The notes: generated by a model not told the origin, from the letters alone. A stretch of 64,000 bases of DNA from Rhizophagus clarus (GCA_015698045.1 BLAL01000018.1:1426001-1490000); one strand, 5' to 3'. Shown: positions 45,944-57,720, numbered from the stretch's first letter. Numbers and translations are program-made.

Positions 45944-47248
45944 TTAAGGTATAGGAACAGAAGGAATTTCATTAGGTTTTGCAATTGCAATCTGTTCGCC
46001 TATTCTATAATGTTTATTTAGGTTAGCAGTTACAGCAACATCGCTATCCTTTTGGAACACGTAAACAATATCAGATCCACCAAACTGAAAATAAGATATC
46101 TCATCTCCTTTCTTCACATTAACCCCTGGCTTGATGTTATCGGAGATGACCACGGAAGACACTTGAGCCATACCGATCGGCAAAACAGCAACTAATCCAA
46201 TTGTTGAATTAAACACAAACAGACCGCGAGACTGGCGGAATTGATATCCCGCAGAGTTCGGAGCGTCGACTATGGTTGTACAATCATTCGTTTTTCGAGT
46301 AGATGCGATTCTGGGTTCTTCGCAACAATTTGCACTAGTAACATTAACTTCAAGATAGACCAGGCCTGGAATGATTTTGGCTTCGAGTATTTCGCCATCG
46401 ACAGGAGCATGCTGGCGGTGATAGTCGTATGTTCCGAGAAATGCGTGCATAAATTTCCCACCAGCAAAATCACCTGCGTATGTACTATTTGCAAGTAACT
46501 CGTTAATGCTCCAGGTGATACCCTTAAGAGTGACCTGTGAATTATCATCAATGTCCCAACAACCTTGGAAGGTCGAATCTGCAGCACTCACAATAACATG
46601 TGGATCATTAGGGCCATCGATGGGTCGAGTTCCTGGTAAGAATTCTCGCGCGAAAAATTCGTTGAAAGTATGGCCTATCCAGCCTCCTTTAGGTACCACG
46701 TAGGAGTCCACGTCGAAGTTCTGCGCGGTATAAAAAGTCTGAAGAGTTTCTTTGGTAAGTGATTGAGTTGTATTGAGAAATTTTCCCAATTCGTTGGCAA
46801 AATTGATCATCCATATGGATAGTTCCGACAACGGCTTGTCTATAGGATCAGTAGGAAGTGTCTGATATCCTATGACAGTTTTCTGATCGAGAACAAGGTA
46901 CATCGTGCAAAGCATGCGGTAAATGATAGTTCCTGTTATGTCCTCACTGGGAACCCAGAGCACCAAGTAATTAAGAAAATTGTAGTAGTCGACCAAATTG
47001 TTTATATTGGCCATTTCTATGGTACCTGTATTATGAGCGTCAGAGACTGCAGTGGTAAAATTAAGTTTCCAGCCTTCATTATTGTTAATCATATTTATCA
47101 ATTGATTAACAATTGGTTCATATTGAACGGGTTGTTTGAAAGGCCCGAAAAGTTTGTAATCTAATTGGCAGAAACATGAGTCATCTGGAGTCACAGAAAT
47201 GATGAAGGTGAAAAAAATAAATATCAATAATAAAGATTTTAGTTGCAT
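45944..47248 (-). CDS. Secreted phosphatidylserine decarboxylase-like protein
   Basis: Intronless, 434 residues. A signal peptide is evident (MQLKSLLLIFIFFTFIISV). About 180 residues of a mostly helical N-terminal part precede the PSD-family core: GGWIGHTFNEFFAREFLPGT, ISAADST-like VSAADSTFQG, FMHAFLGTYDYHRQHAPVDG (YHR.H.PVDG is conserved in decarboxylating PSDs), VAVLPIGMAQVSSV, and KKGDEISYFQFGGSDIVYVF. The last corresponds to the G[GS]ST self-cleavage/pyruvoyl site, here FGGSD: the Ser that would become the pyruvoyl group is present, but the following Thr is Asp. Eight N-glycosylation-like NxS/T sites and several Cys fit a secretory location, unlike classical mitochondrial or Golgi PSDs. 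Base composition is richer in GC than its neighbours. The substrate need not be phosphatidylserine; related fungal enzymes use free amino acids. Upstream, a 17-bp direct repeat sits at about 47280-47318. Confidence 0.85.
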   Translation of the reverse strand: MQLKSLLLIFIFFTFIISVTPDDSCFCQLDYKLFGPFKQPVQYEPIVNQLINMINNNEGWKLNFTTAVSDAHNTGTIEMANINNLVDYYNFLNYLVLWVPSEDITGTIIYRMLCTMYLVLDQKTVIGYQTLPTDPIDKPLSELSIWMINFANELGKFLNTTQSLTKETLQTFYTAQNFDVDSYVVPKGGWIGHTFNEFFAREFLPGTRPIDGPNDPHVIVSAADSTFQGCWDIDDNSQVTLKGITWSINELLANSTYAGDFAGGKFMHAFLGTYDYHRQHAPVDGEILEAKIIPGLVYLEVNVTSANCCEEPRIASTRKTNDCTTIVDAPNSAGYQFRQSRGLFVFNSTIGLVAVLPIGMAQVSSVVISDNIKPGVNVKKGDEISYFQFGGSDIVYVFQKDSDVAVTANLNKHYRIGEQIAIAKPNEIPSVPIP

Positions 47249-47678
47249 GATTCAAATCAATTCTATTATTAAGGATTTTCTTATCTTACTCAAGGTCTTA
47301 TCTTACTCAAGGTCTTTATATAAGAAATTTTTTTTGCAATTTTACAATATTTCCCGAGTCAAATAAACCTATTATTGCGGAGGCAGAGTAGATGAGGCTA
47401 CAGTAAATCGAACAGCCAAACAGTGCCACATGAATTTTTTGCTTACATCTGAAGTATGAGCCATAATCGCCATTAATTTTAATCGAAAGAAGACGCCATC
47501 CACGATTCCAAGACTAAAAAACAATTTGCAGCGAGAGTGCCCGATAGGCATTATCTGGACAATGGGGACAAATCCCAGACAAATTCCGGAATTCCTTTTC
47601 ATAAGGCACATGAATAATTACGTTCATTTAAATGATATGTCCGTCAAAATAATTCACAGCCATTGCGAACTTTTTTTT
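47249..47678. other. PSD upstream region and unassigned open stretch
   Basis: Holds the direct repeat ttatcttactcaaggtc x2 just before the PSD start and a less AT-rich patch (47372-47611) with open frames on both strands. The minus frame (MCLMKRNSGICLGFVPIVQ) could end at a GTAAGC donor, but no partner exon was found. Confidence 0.35.
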
Positions 47679-47749
47679 AACGCAAATATATCGTTTTTGA
47701 TTAAGGAGGGGATGCTTTTTGATTATAGAAGTTAGTTGTACAAACTGTT

Positions 47750-47858
47750 GTATCGTTTTTGATTATTGAGAAAAAATTTGTATCGTTTTTGATTATTGAA
47801 AAAAAAATTGTATCGTTTTTGATTATTGAAAAAAAATTTGTATCGTTTTTGATTATTC
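47750..47858. repeat. Left subterminal tandem repeat (4 units)
   Basis: Four copies of a unit starting GTATCGTTTTTGATTATTG and ending in an A-run plus TTT. Inverse of the right array. Confidence 0.85.
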
Positions 47859-47997
47859 GATAGTATCACATAGTCACATGTATAATATCGTGTGATCGCA
47901 CATCGCAAGCTTTAGTTTTTAATTTCAAATTATTTTTTTGTTTTCCTTATTATTTACTCAAACAAACATTATTCGTATTATATTTTTATTAAGCTAT

Positions 47998-50900
47998 TTA
48001 AAACAAAGAATTGTCAATATCTATTTCATTGCTATGCATATACACTCCAAATTCAACACTATCAGTTAAAATTTTTCTTGCGTCTTCTAGTGTTATGTTA
48101 TTATTACGATCCTCTTGAATCAGGCGCAATGTTACTTCCGGTACTAGAACTTCGTAAATAAAATCCACGGGGTTTAATGGGTAAGTTTGTTCTTTTGTAA
48201 GATTATTAAAAGTAATAAACAAATCCATTAAGGTATTAATAATGATATATAACCCATTAAACCCATAATAACCTGGCTGTAAATTAGTAAACTAATTAAT
48301 AAAATATAAAACAAAATCTATATTCAAACAGATAATTACCAACCTGAAAAACTTCAAATCGATTCATGAACATCATTGGCGCCTTGACTTTATTATATCC
48401 GACTTCTTTATATATTGAAGATGCAATATCCCAATAATAACTTGTAATATTTTTATTGATAATTTCAACGAGATCTTTTTCAAATTTGATTATACGTGAT
48501 GGAAGTACATTAAAATCAATATATTCAGGATATCCTTTCAATAATCCAAGTGGAACAATATTCAATTCACCATGATGCATTATACAAAAAGACCAACGTT
48601 CTTCTTCTGTGATTGACTTGTTCTGTAGAATTTGCAACTGGTCTTTTAGTTTTTCTGGTAAAATACCTGGTAGAATCTCATCACAATAAGGGCATAAATT
48701 GTGAGATTTGGACGTTAAATCCAAATTTAAATCTAAGTCTAAATCATCATTAAGTAGTAGTTCTGGAAGATGTTGAAATACGTTGTGAGGTGGGCTTGGC
48801 ATTATAAATGTTGACGAAGAAGCAAATGGTATAATTCGTTTATCTATTAAATAAACATATGTAAAGAAATTAATTATACGGATATTAATGTTGTTATGTT
48901 AAATATATCTTTACCAGTAATTGAAGATAAATTATCTTCTCGTTTTCGTTTAAGATTTTGAATTTGTTTTGTTTTTCTTTGTTGTATAGAAAACGTATTG
49001 CCAGATTGCGATTGGTTTGGTAAATTTATTTTATGAGACAATCGAGGTTTAGCAAATAATTTTGGAGGTGCGCCTAAATTTGATTTTGTTTTTTCATTTA
49101 ATTCTATTGGCCAAAATGGATCTTTAATCTCCTGAGATGATCGTTTAAGTGGATAAAATATTTTATTGCCTAGTGAGAAAAAGTATGATTAATAAATATT
49201 AAACGATAATTTTTTTTAAAAAAATTATTTCAAATATCTTACCTTGTACATTATATAATCTAATGATTTCTTGATAAGAATCTTCTATATCACCTTGATA
49301 TATTATATTATTTTTTATAGACGCAGGAACTACGATTTCTTTATTACGAAAATAATGAACAAGATTTTCTTTTGCTTCGTTTACAACCTCTATATGTCCT
49401 TTTTGTTGAGTTTTTTTAAACAAAGTAGCTGCATGATAATGCTTGCATTTATCACGCAATGAACTATTCCATATATATTCCCAACATGTACATTCGCCAG
49501 TAATAATATCACATATATGATACCCTTGATCTAATTTTATATTTTCAGACAACAAAGATTTCATAAGAAACTTGATCATATTATTTAATCTTCGTACAAT
49601 TTCCTCGTCTAAATGTAAAGGCTTATTGTTATAAGGTGACACTAATAAATCATCAGGTTTTTTTTTAACAAAAAATATATTTTTGTCTGATGATATCTTA
49701 ACCATATTAAGAAGAAAAGCTAATCTTCCTTGATTTAATCTTCGAACTTTATCACTGCATACCATATCATCTTTGGTTTGCTATAAATAATTCAAAATAA
49801 ATTAATTTAATAATAATATTAATTAAAAGATAATAACAAAAAAATTGTTACCTGTTCGATTGTTTGAGTATTGAACAAAGTTACCAAATCAAAATCAAAT
49901 TTATTTAAATCTTCATGATTTGCGATGGTATTACTTTGAAATTTTGTTCCATACATCCGTTCAATAAACGTTAATGGTGTTTGTTTACCACTATATACTG
50001 CCTCAATTGTCCTGTTAATCCGCTCCGTAAAATTATTTGTAGTCCATGGAAATCTGTTTGTACCGTTTTTGGAAATACGACCAGCATCAATAAAACTTAA
50101 TTTCCATTCTGCACTCATCCAATTTTTAGATAAATCATCTATTAATTTGTCCTTTTTAGTTTTTTCTATTGGAAGAGTGCTAACAAATTCATTATATTGC
50201 TTAACCATCTCAATTGCTGTTTCTTCAGTTCGACTACGACCTACAATTTTGAACGCTAATGCTATAGGATATCTAACAATAAAATAATTGATATGGTTAC
50301 TAATTTTAATAATAACAACAACAAATAACAATAATAACAAATAATAAACAACAACATTACATATAACTTACTTGAATTTTGCTGGTATTTGCCATTTATT
50401 TAAATTCTCACTAAAAGTTTTCATAATATGAAACCAGCATAAAATTGGTTTATGTAAAGCATTTTGAATAGCAATTTTAGACGGTCTATGCTTGTCTATC
50501 AAAATATATGGCTTCCAATTATTATTTTGACATTCACGAACTCGTTGAAACCCATTTCCAGATAAAAGATTTTCATAGTACCACTTGTGTTCACAGAATT
50601 CGTTGTCACATGGAATATTTTTTTTAATAGCATCAATAGCCAGTCTTATAGTATGATGATTTTCCTTATTGCATAATGCTAATATACAGTATTTATTTAT
50701 TTACAATTTAATAAATTACAAATAAATTATAATAAAATTTATATACTTTAAATTTTACATACCAAATGCAATAGGTAATCCGCCACCAGTGTTATTTTCA
50801 GTAACAATTGATAATACTGGTAAATTTAAATCATATTTACCATCTATTCCAATACAGATTTTACCATAATCACGAGCATTCCTTAGCCAAAACTCGTCAG

Positions 50901-51834
50901 AAATTGTAAGTTGGTAATATCGTTCAGGCGAATCAGCTGGGTGATTAATATCTGCTATTTGATAATATAATATAAAACCTTGAGATTTTAATATGTCATT
51001 TACTAAACTATCAAGTCGTGTCCAAGGACCAGTATCATCTTTTAATTTTTTATCATCTCTAGCAACAAATTGCCGGAGTTTATCATTGTCGCAAATTACA
51101 CGTTGACTTGCTAATGCATTGTTAATTACTTCTTCTGGTGCACCATTAAATGATGTTAGCAGTTTCGCCTTAATTCCTTTAGTCGTCCTATGACCCGCCC
51201 TCCTACTTAGAACTATTGTATCTCTCACAGAGTAAGTTAAATTTATTCTTGAAATTTTAGGAGTGTCATTATTATAAAATGTACGATGGGTTCCTTGGAT
51301 TGTAATTCGCAATGGATTTTCTGAAGATAACCAAGATAACCGACATTCAGAGATGACTCTGACGCTACAATGATGCATATCATTTCCATTTTTTAAATTA
51401 TTTCGTAAATTATAATTTTCACAATTTTCATTACATTTTCCTATACCACCACATAATCTTTGGCAATTGCTACCATCACCAGAACAGTACATAACCCAAT
51501 ACCAGCACTGTTGATCTTTAGCTAACCCTAATTCGATTTGAGAAACCAACTCATTTCCTAAACTGGTTAAGACTAAAATATCGTCAATACGATTTGTCGA
51601 TTTTACCGTTCCATTTATGGTTTTCCATGCTAAGTAATCCACCGCTCCTTGTACACGTTCTACTGTTAGGATCCCAGCTTTAACGAGTTTAGGAGTAACT
51701 TGTCTACTTTGATTTTTTAAGCGATAATTTTTTAAAAGATTTACATTTGATATATACCATTCTGCTGCACGACCGAATGGTACATTTACTGAGCCATCAT
51801 TGTTATATTTGATTTGATTTTCATAAGTTTCCAT
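47998..51834 (-). CDS. MULE transposase with SWIM zinc finger and Rtc4-like C-terminus
   Basis: Seven exons (minus, 5' to 3'): 50763-51834, 50372-50678, 49852-50272, 49243-49780, 48915-49169, 48344-48843, 47998-48276. All are in phase without a stop or frameshift, about 1,123 residues. N-terminal part: Cys/His-rich (CWYWVMYC...CQRLCGG...CNENC, HHCSVRV..C), a probable DNA-binding zinc module. Transposase core: GIDGKY (first Asp), ILIDKHRP (second Asp), LCWFHIMK (MULE C..H motif) and NNFTERINR (Glu). SWIM finger: CTCWEYI...CKHYH. A basic linker (KTKQIQNLKRKRED) leads to about 250 residues matching the yeast Rtc4 domain: LCPYCDE, PLGLLKGYPEYIDF, SYYWDIASSIYKEVGY, FMNRFEVFQPGYYG, FIYEVLVPEV..RLIQED, FGVYMHS. 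Role: DDE transposition; the Rtc4 part may direct targeting (yeast Rtc4 is linked genetically to telomere capping), which is inference. Confidence 0.9.
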
Positions 51835-52078
51835 ATTATATGGTAAGTAACGTTACACACCTATAGTTTTATATATAATAAGATATAAATCACGTAAAAA
51901 ATATAAACAAAAGGTTATGAAACGCAAATATATTATAAAATTATTATATATTTAAGAAAGAAAATATCAAAAAAGAAATCGAACTTTTGGAAAAGAAAAT
52001 AAGACTAAAAGTTTGTCGTATGAAGAAAAAGTTATGTGAACGCGTTAAATGTTATACAATATTAACTTGTTTAGTGAT

Positions 52079-52350
52079 AATATCGAATAATCAAAACCGA
52101 TACAAATTTTTTTTTCAATAATCAGAAACAATACAAATTTTTTTCTTCAATAATCAAAAACGATACAAATTTTTTTTCAATAATCAAAAACTATACAAAT
52201 TTTTTTTTTCAATAATCAAAAACAATACAAATTTTTTTTTTCAATAATCAAAAACAATACAAATTTTTTTTTTCAATAATCAAAAACAATACAAATTTTT
52301 TTTTTTCAATAATCAAAAACAATACAATTTTTTTTTAATAATCAAAAACA
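52079..52350. repeat. Right subterminal tandem repeat (9 units)
   Basis: Nine copies of CAATAATCAAAAACRATACAAA followed by a T-run, the inverse of the left array. Inner units have diverged to AACAATAC while the outermost and innermost keep AACGATAC. Confidence 0.85.
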
Positions 52351-52438
52351 AAAACGATACAACAGAGTTTGTACAACCAACTTCTATAATCAAAAAGCAT
52401 CACCTTAATCAAAAACGATGTATTTGCCACTTTTTTTT

Positions 52439-54030
52439 TTTTTTAACTACAAAATTATCAAGAGATGGATGGTGTAAACACGCCACAATCGTTGCATTAA
52501 CAGCTTTAACACTTAGCTACGCGTGGCTTTGATTGCTTCGCAAGATGTGCGTAACACATCCCCTAAGCTCCATACGTATTATTCGCGCGCGAATACAAAG
52601 ATATTGCACAGCAAAATGAACAAATATATTACAAGGATTTGCACGATTGAGTTCAGTCCATTATTACAATGTTATATAATGTTTTAATCTATTTATGTTA
52701 TGTATCCGGGTCCCTTTCACATATTTTCTATCTATACTGTATATTTTTATAATTATCTAATATATTATGTTTTTTGAACATTTTTTTTTTTTTTTTTTTT
52801 AATATACGAGCGTGTTCCACGCGTTTTTTGTCCACGATTTTTTGATGATATTGGAGCAAAAGTGAAAAAAGAATAAGGCACAACTTAAAAAAAAAAAAAA
52901 TATGAATCGTTTATTAACAATTTTGACATTTACGATTTTTGTCAAATATTTTAATTATTAAAAAAAAGCAATAACAATAACAACTTTATGTTGAGTTATT
53001 AATCTTGAATATTAATAATAAAAGAAAAAACGAATTGTGTTTATGATAAATTGTTGAATAAATTTTAGGAAAGAAGATTTTTCTAATTGCCCGACGTTCA
53101 TCGATTCTGCTCTGACAAAATATATTGTGATTATTTGATAACAATATTTTCACTATAATAGATAGAAGATGAATATTTGTTATTTAATACCAGTATTACA
53201 ATGTTGATTCATAAAAATTATAAATTATGTAAAATGTTCAAAAATTATGACATCAAGAAATTTACCATATTAGTCCAAGCCCACAGGATTACAATTACTA
53301 TAACAATAGAGAGCGTATTCAAAAGAGCCATCAACTTCCATTGAGGTAGTCTTTTTAAAAAATTTTCAATATTATTCAGTTACAACTTCTATTTATTTAC
53401 TTCGTTCGTTAAAAAGTAATTAACGAACTCACTTGTTTCTTACAATTAGAAAAGACATTGGATTTCTCCTTGAGACGAACTTTCTCAACAAATAGTGGTA
53501 TCCCGCGTTTTTGGTTTATAATTTTTTGATGACATTTGAACGAGATAAGATGGAACTTATGCTAATCACTAATAATAAATTTACAATTAAGGGTTGCTGG
53601 TTATATACTTTTTATTTTCATTTTTTTTTTTTCGTTTATATTATATCACCGATTTAGCGGATGTATGAATATCTAACTCTGAATATATTGGTGTCATATA
53701 AAAAAAAAAATATGAGAAGTTTCAAAAAACGATCATTGTGAATTGAAAAAGCAAGAAGCTATTAAAAAATGCAATTAATATTAAAAATATAATAAAATTT
53801 ACGATTCAGGTCTGTGAAAATTTAGCATATAATTTCAATATTTTTTGTTTTTACAATGACACTTTTTGGGGCTTTTTTAAACAATTTACACTCAGATAAT
53901 CCGTTTTCTGGCAAAAATAGATATATTTTTATGTCAAATCGCCGGCTAAAATTTTTCCACTGCTTGACATAATTATCATGCAAAATTACTATAATATGGC
54001 GTACCGCAGTAACCGCTCAATTCAAAAGCA
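52439..54030. other. Intergenic, nothing recognised
   Basis: AT-rich with long T runs. A small, less AT-rich stretch at 52460-52620 has no open frame of note. Confidence 0.4.
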
Positions 54031-54420
54031 TGTTTTAAAACAAGTCATTTGTTGTAAAACAAAATGCCACATGTTATAAACAACACGTCACTTGTTATAA
54101 ATCAAGTGCATGCCGATCATCACATTTTTATAAAACAATGCTTTTCATATCAATCGTACTAAAATAGGAGCGGATCATCGAGAATTGTAGTAAAAAAAAA
54201 ACATTGTCAACCGTGTCACGACATGAAAGACGACAAGAGACTTGTTTTATAACAAGTCGTTTGTTGTATTGACCAACGTGTAATGATGCAAAAATAACAT
54301 GTCGCATTTTGTTTTATAACAAGTGGCATGTTGCTTTCACAACAAAGTAACATGTTAATTTTAACAGGTGGCATGTTGTATTACAAATTACAAGTGACTT
54401 ATGATTGTAATAACATGAAC
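54031..54420. repeat. Fold-back repeat rich in ACAAGT/ACATGT motifs
   Basis: The left arm (about 54040-54085: GTCATTTGTTGTAAAACAAA, then ATGCCACATGTTAT) matches the inverse of the right arm (about 54285-54330) over roughly 35 bp with few mismatches. Many further TTATAACAAGT/ACTTGTTATAA palindromes lie between. Target duplication not found. MITE-like. Confidence 0.5.
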
Positions 54421-54499
54421 AATAGAGAGATTTATGGCGCTAGATTTGACCGTGCCACTAAGGATGAACATCAATTAAATTTTTTAATATTGATTAAAT

Positions 54500-54642
54500 T
54501 TTTTTTATTTTACACGAAACAAAAATTTCAGATATTCAACGGATCTGATATAATAAAAATTATTTATCAAATTAAAAAATTATCAATCTATTTTTCATTT
54601 TACACAAAACAAAAATTTCAGATATTCACAGATCTGATCTCA
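54500..54642. repeat. Direct repeat pair, about 40 bp
   Basis: ttttacacgaaacaaaaa/tttcagatattcaacggatctgat at about 54509-54550 recurs with few changes at about 54598-54638. The short plus-strand open frame across them (54328-54648) is considered accidental. Confidence 0.6.
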
Positions 54643-55571
54643 ATCTAATTTGGCTGACGATCTATATCAGATATAACAATTGACCGATAATTTTGGTTAG
54701 CGCATCACATAATGTTATAGGCAGCCACAATGCTAATAGTGTGTGCGCTTACGTCGATAACGAAATATAACAAAAAAAAAGGAAAGATTTTATAATTAAT
54801 GAAATATCAACTCATATTTTTCAAATCTTATTTTTTCCACTTTCGTTCGTTCTAATGCATCAAAAAAGTTCAAAATTTTGTCTCAACAATAATAGTAATA
54901 GAATAAGGAGAATATTTCCAAAATACAAGAAAGTTGATAAGTTACTTTTTGGTAAAGTAAATAAAACAGAAGTTATAAACTGAATAATTTTGAAAGACTG
55001 CTGTTATAATAGATAGTGCATAAAGGTTGTTCAACACTTAGATAATGAAGCTTTTTAGATTAATACATCCAGTAAAAATATTAAAGTTTGCTTCAGTAAA
55101 ATAATAATTAAAGACTAGGAAACGTAAACCATTATAAAGTCCGGAGCGAAGTTTATATTTTTTACCAAGATAAATTAACATAATCGTATTGGGGATATGA
55201 TATGAAATATCGAAAAATATTTGAGCTCTTCCGAAAGAATCCTTCCTTCAATTAACGAATTTTTTCCACGCATTTTTGTGCGAGAGAGTTCGGTTTAGAA
55301 GTAGCACCGACTCAAGATATCCTACGCGTCCAGAACTCTGCCATCCGATCATATCCTTCAAACCCCATAAAAAACAAAATATTTAAAAAATTTTTTTCAT
55401 ATTATATACATTAATTATAAGAATTAAATTCTCTTTAAAATTTTCTTCTGATTTTGCGTTACAAATTAAGTTAATCCATAAAAAATTTTCATAATAAATA
55501 ATGTGGATGTAATTCTTTCACTTTCGTTGAAAATTTTTTTGTATTATATATTATTAATCTTTAATCTTTAA
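54643..55571. other. Intergenic
   Basis: AT-rich; includes an isolated AGTCCGGAGCGAAG at 55138-55152 matching the left end of the insertion at 4522. No gene supported. Confidence 0.4.
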
Positions 55572-56036
55572 TTCGCGATCCGCGTAAAAAGTAGAGAATT
55601 ATATATAGTAGTATATAATAACGCGGAAACTGAAGACGCGGCAAATTAAAGTACTAATTTTTTAAATATGATGTAAAAACTAAAACCATTAGCATAAAAT
55701 TATACAATTTGGCTAACTTTTTACTAATAGTCCGGTAAAATTTTCAATCGTTAGAAATAACTTTCCTATGAACCCAAAAGTAAAAACCCATTATTCGCAA
55801 CGTTAAAAATAAGGCTTTTTTTTCTTTTAAGCTCATAAGTAAGTCATTTTTAGTGCTCAAAAAATTTACCGGACTTTCAATAAAAAGTAAGCCAAATAGC
55901 ACAATTTTATGCCAATAAACTTAGTTTTATTTTAACAATTAGTACTTTGGTTTGCCGTGACGTCAGATTCCGCACTATTATATAATTAGCCCCGATTTTC
56001 AACATAGGACTCTCTACTTTATATACGGATCACGAA
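55572..56036. mobile_element. Fold-back MITE, 465 bp, TTAA target
   Basis: Long inverted arms of about 180-190 bp: TTCGCGATCCGCG...AAAGTAGAGA at the left, and TCTCTACTTTATATACGGATC... at the right. Inner matched pieces include AGTACTAATTTTTTAAAT/...AACAATTAGTACT, ATAAAATTATACAATTTGGC/GCCAAATAGCACAATTTTAT and GTCCGGTAAAATTTT/AAATTTACCGGAC. Both ends abut TTAA (55568-55571 and 56037-56040), the target used by piggyBac and some Kolobok elements. No coding capacity. Confidence 0.8.
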
Positions 56037-56040
56037 TTAA

Positions 56041-57720
56041 TCTATAAAAAATCTTTTGATCAAATAATCAGGATCAAATTTTCTTTCGTCTAATTTTTGT
56101 GTTGCAAATTAATCTATGAAAAATCTTCACAAGGAATAAAATTTTCTTTCGTCAAAAATTTTTTCTCTTGTATTACATATTAAGTGATCAATGATCGCAA
56201 AAAAAAACCAAAAAAACGCAATATGTAAGCAAAAAAAAAATATTTTTTTTTTTTCATATATAGTGAACCATCATCCGCAAAAAAGTGCTGAGGGGCCATA
56301 TAACGCATAAAATAAAAGCATAAACGCATAAAGCATAAATACTTTTCGATAATAAAGTCGCGAAATACAAAATTACAGTATTATAAAATAATATCTTTTT
56401 TATTGTTAGTCATCTCAATTTCTTTAATAATTGACCGTTTTCTACATAATTATTCGAATATCCAATAAAAAATGGTGATGTTCAGATTACCCTTATAAAT
56501 AATTTTGAATTGCGCAACGCGTGATTCGTTTGCGCCTATTCTATTCCATATTTTTTATAGTCAAAAACATTTTTTTTTTTTAATTATCTTCAGTTGCCGA
56601 GTAATTAATTTTTTTTTTTAATAGATCACGTATAAAAAGTTTTTCTTAATAGATATGTTATCTTTTTTTTAGTAGATCTCACAAATTTTTTTTTTTGAAG
56701 TAAGATTTCTTGCACTTATTAAAATTATTCTTATAACGCGATTTATTAAAAACAAAATAAATAACATCATTAAAAGATTATTTTAGAATTTTTATAAGTC
56801 ATGTGTAGTGAATTTTTTTGGTAAATGAATGTACATTCTTTTCGACCCATTAAAATTTTTATTACCTTTTATATAATCAAAAAAGTTGTAAATAATTTTG
56901 AACTATGTAACATATGATGTTTCTGCGCCTGATCTATTTCATATTTTTATATTTTGATTTAGTTTATATATTTGTTTATTATTGAATAAAAAAAATCTCG
57001 GTAAAATACAATCTATTCAAAAAAAAAAAAAAAAAATCTAACTAAAAAAAAGAAACAAATTGTTAATGATAACCTTAAACAAATAGATAAAATGACTGAA
57101 CTTCTTTTACAAAATTTTCAAATATTACGCAGTATAATCAATTACTAATTAAAAAAAAAAAATATTAAAAAAAAACTCAAAAATCCTTATACTTTGAAAG
57201 TATCAACCTTCGGGTAAAAAAGAAAAAAAGAAAAATATTTGAAATAAAATCCGAAATAAAGTCCGAAATTAAAAAAAAATACCGAAGTGACTTGTAAAAT
57301 TCTGAATTGAATAATAGAATTTATTGAGAAATTATAAATCCGTAATATTTTATCTTTAATAAAATAAAAATTTTATGTTAAACCAAGCAATTCCGTAATC
57401 TTTTACGTTTCTCTTATAATTTTCAAATGCCTCAGGTTGTGGCAAACTCAATCTGCGTTAAGAAAATTGATAAAATGTTGTACAACAAATCTAGCAGATC
57501 TACAATCATAATGTGATAAGCATGAAAATCGCTGGGAGATTCAACTTTTAATGGATTATAAATATTTTATAATGTTTAATATTATTAGTATTACTATAGT
57601 GCCAAATGATTTGACTGTCATTGTGATTGGTTCCATAAAATTTGGAGTGGGAGATTAGCGCATATGCTAGACTGCTGGGAAAGAAACTGGTCATCTTTAA
57701 TAATCTTTTGTCTGTTCAAA
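56041..57720. other. AT-rich intergenic DNA
   Basis: Two diverged direct repeats (gcgcctattctattccatattttt near 56532 and gcgcctgatctatttcatattttt near 56927) and very long A/T runs. No coding frame. Confidence 0.4.

Larger units (their letters stand above)
47679..52428 (-). mobile_element. Mutator-like element with tandem-repeat termini, 4,750 bp
   Basis: Left end (CGCAAATATATCGTTTTTG...) and right end (inverse: GGCAAATACATCGTTTTTG...) match as inverted repeats for about 85 bp, including GATGCTTTTTGATTATAG and GTTGTACAAAC. ACTTTTTTTT flanks both sides (47669-47678 and 52429-52438), compatible with the 9-bp or longer duplication usual for MULEs, although poly-T makes the length uncertain. 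Inside each end is a tandem array of a unit of about 30 bp. The single gene (47998-51834) is an uninterrupted seven-exon MULE transposase. The element looks complete and possibly autonomous. Confidence 0.85.

Noticed and set aside
46241-46703. Open frames on both strands inside the PSD-like gene
   Set aside because: Shadows of the 434-residue gene, which has a complete domain and signal peptide.
47372-47735. Gene between PSD and MULE
   Set aside because: Overlapping open frames on both strands in a less AT-rich patch; neither shows a family, a partner exon or a consistent start.
54328-54648. 106-codon plus-strand open frame
   Set aside because: Runs from a fold-back repeat into a direct-repeat pair; the translated repeats are low-complexity.
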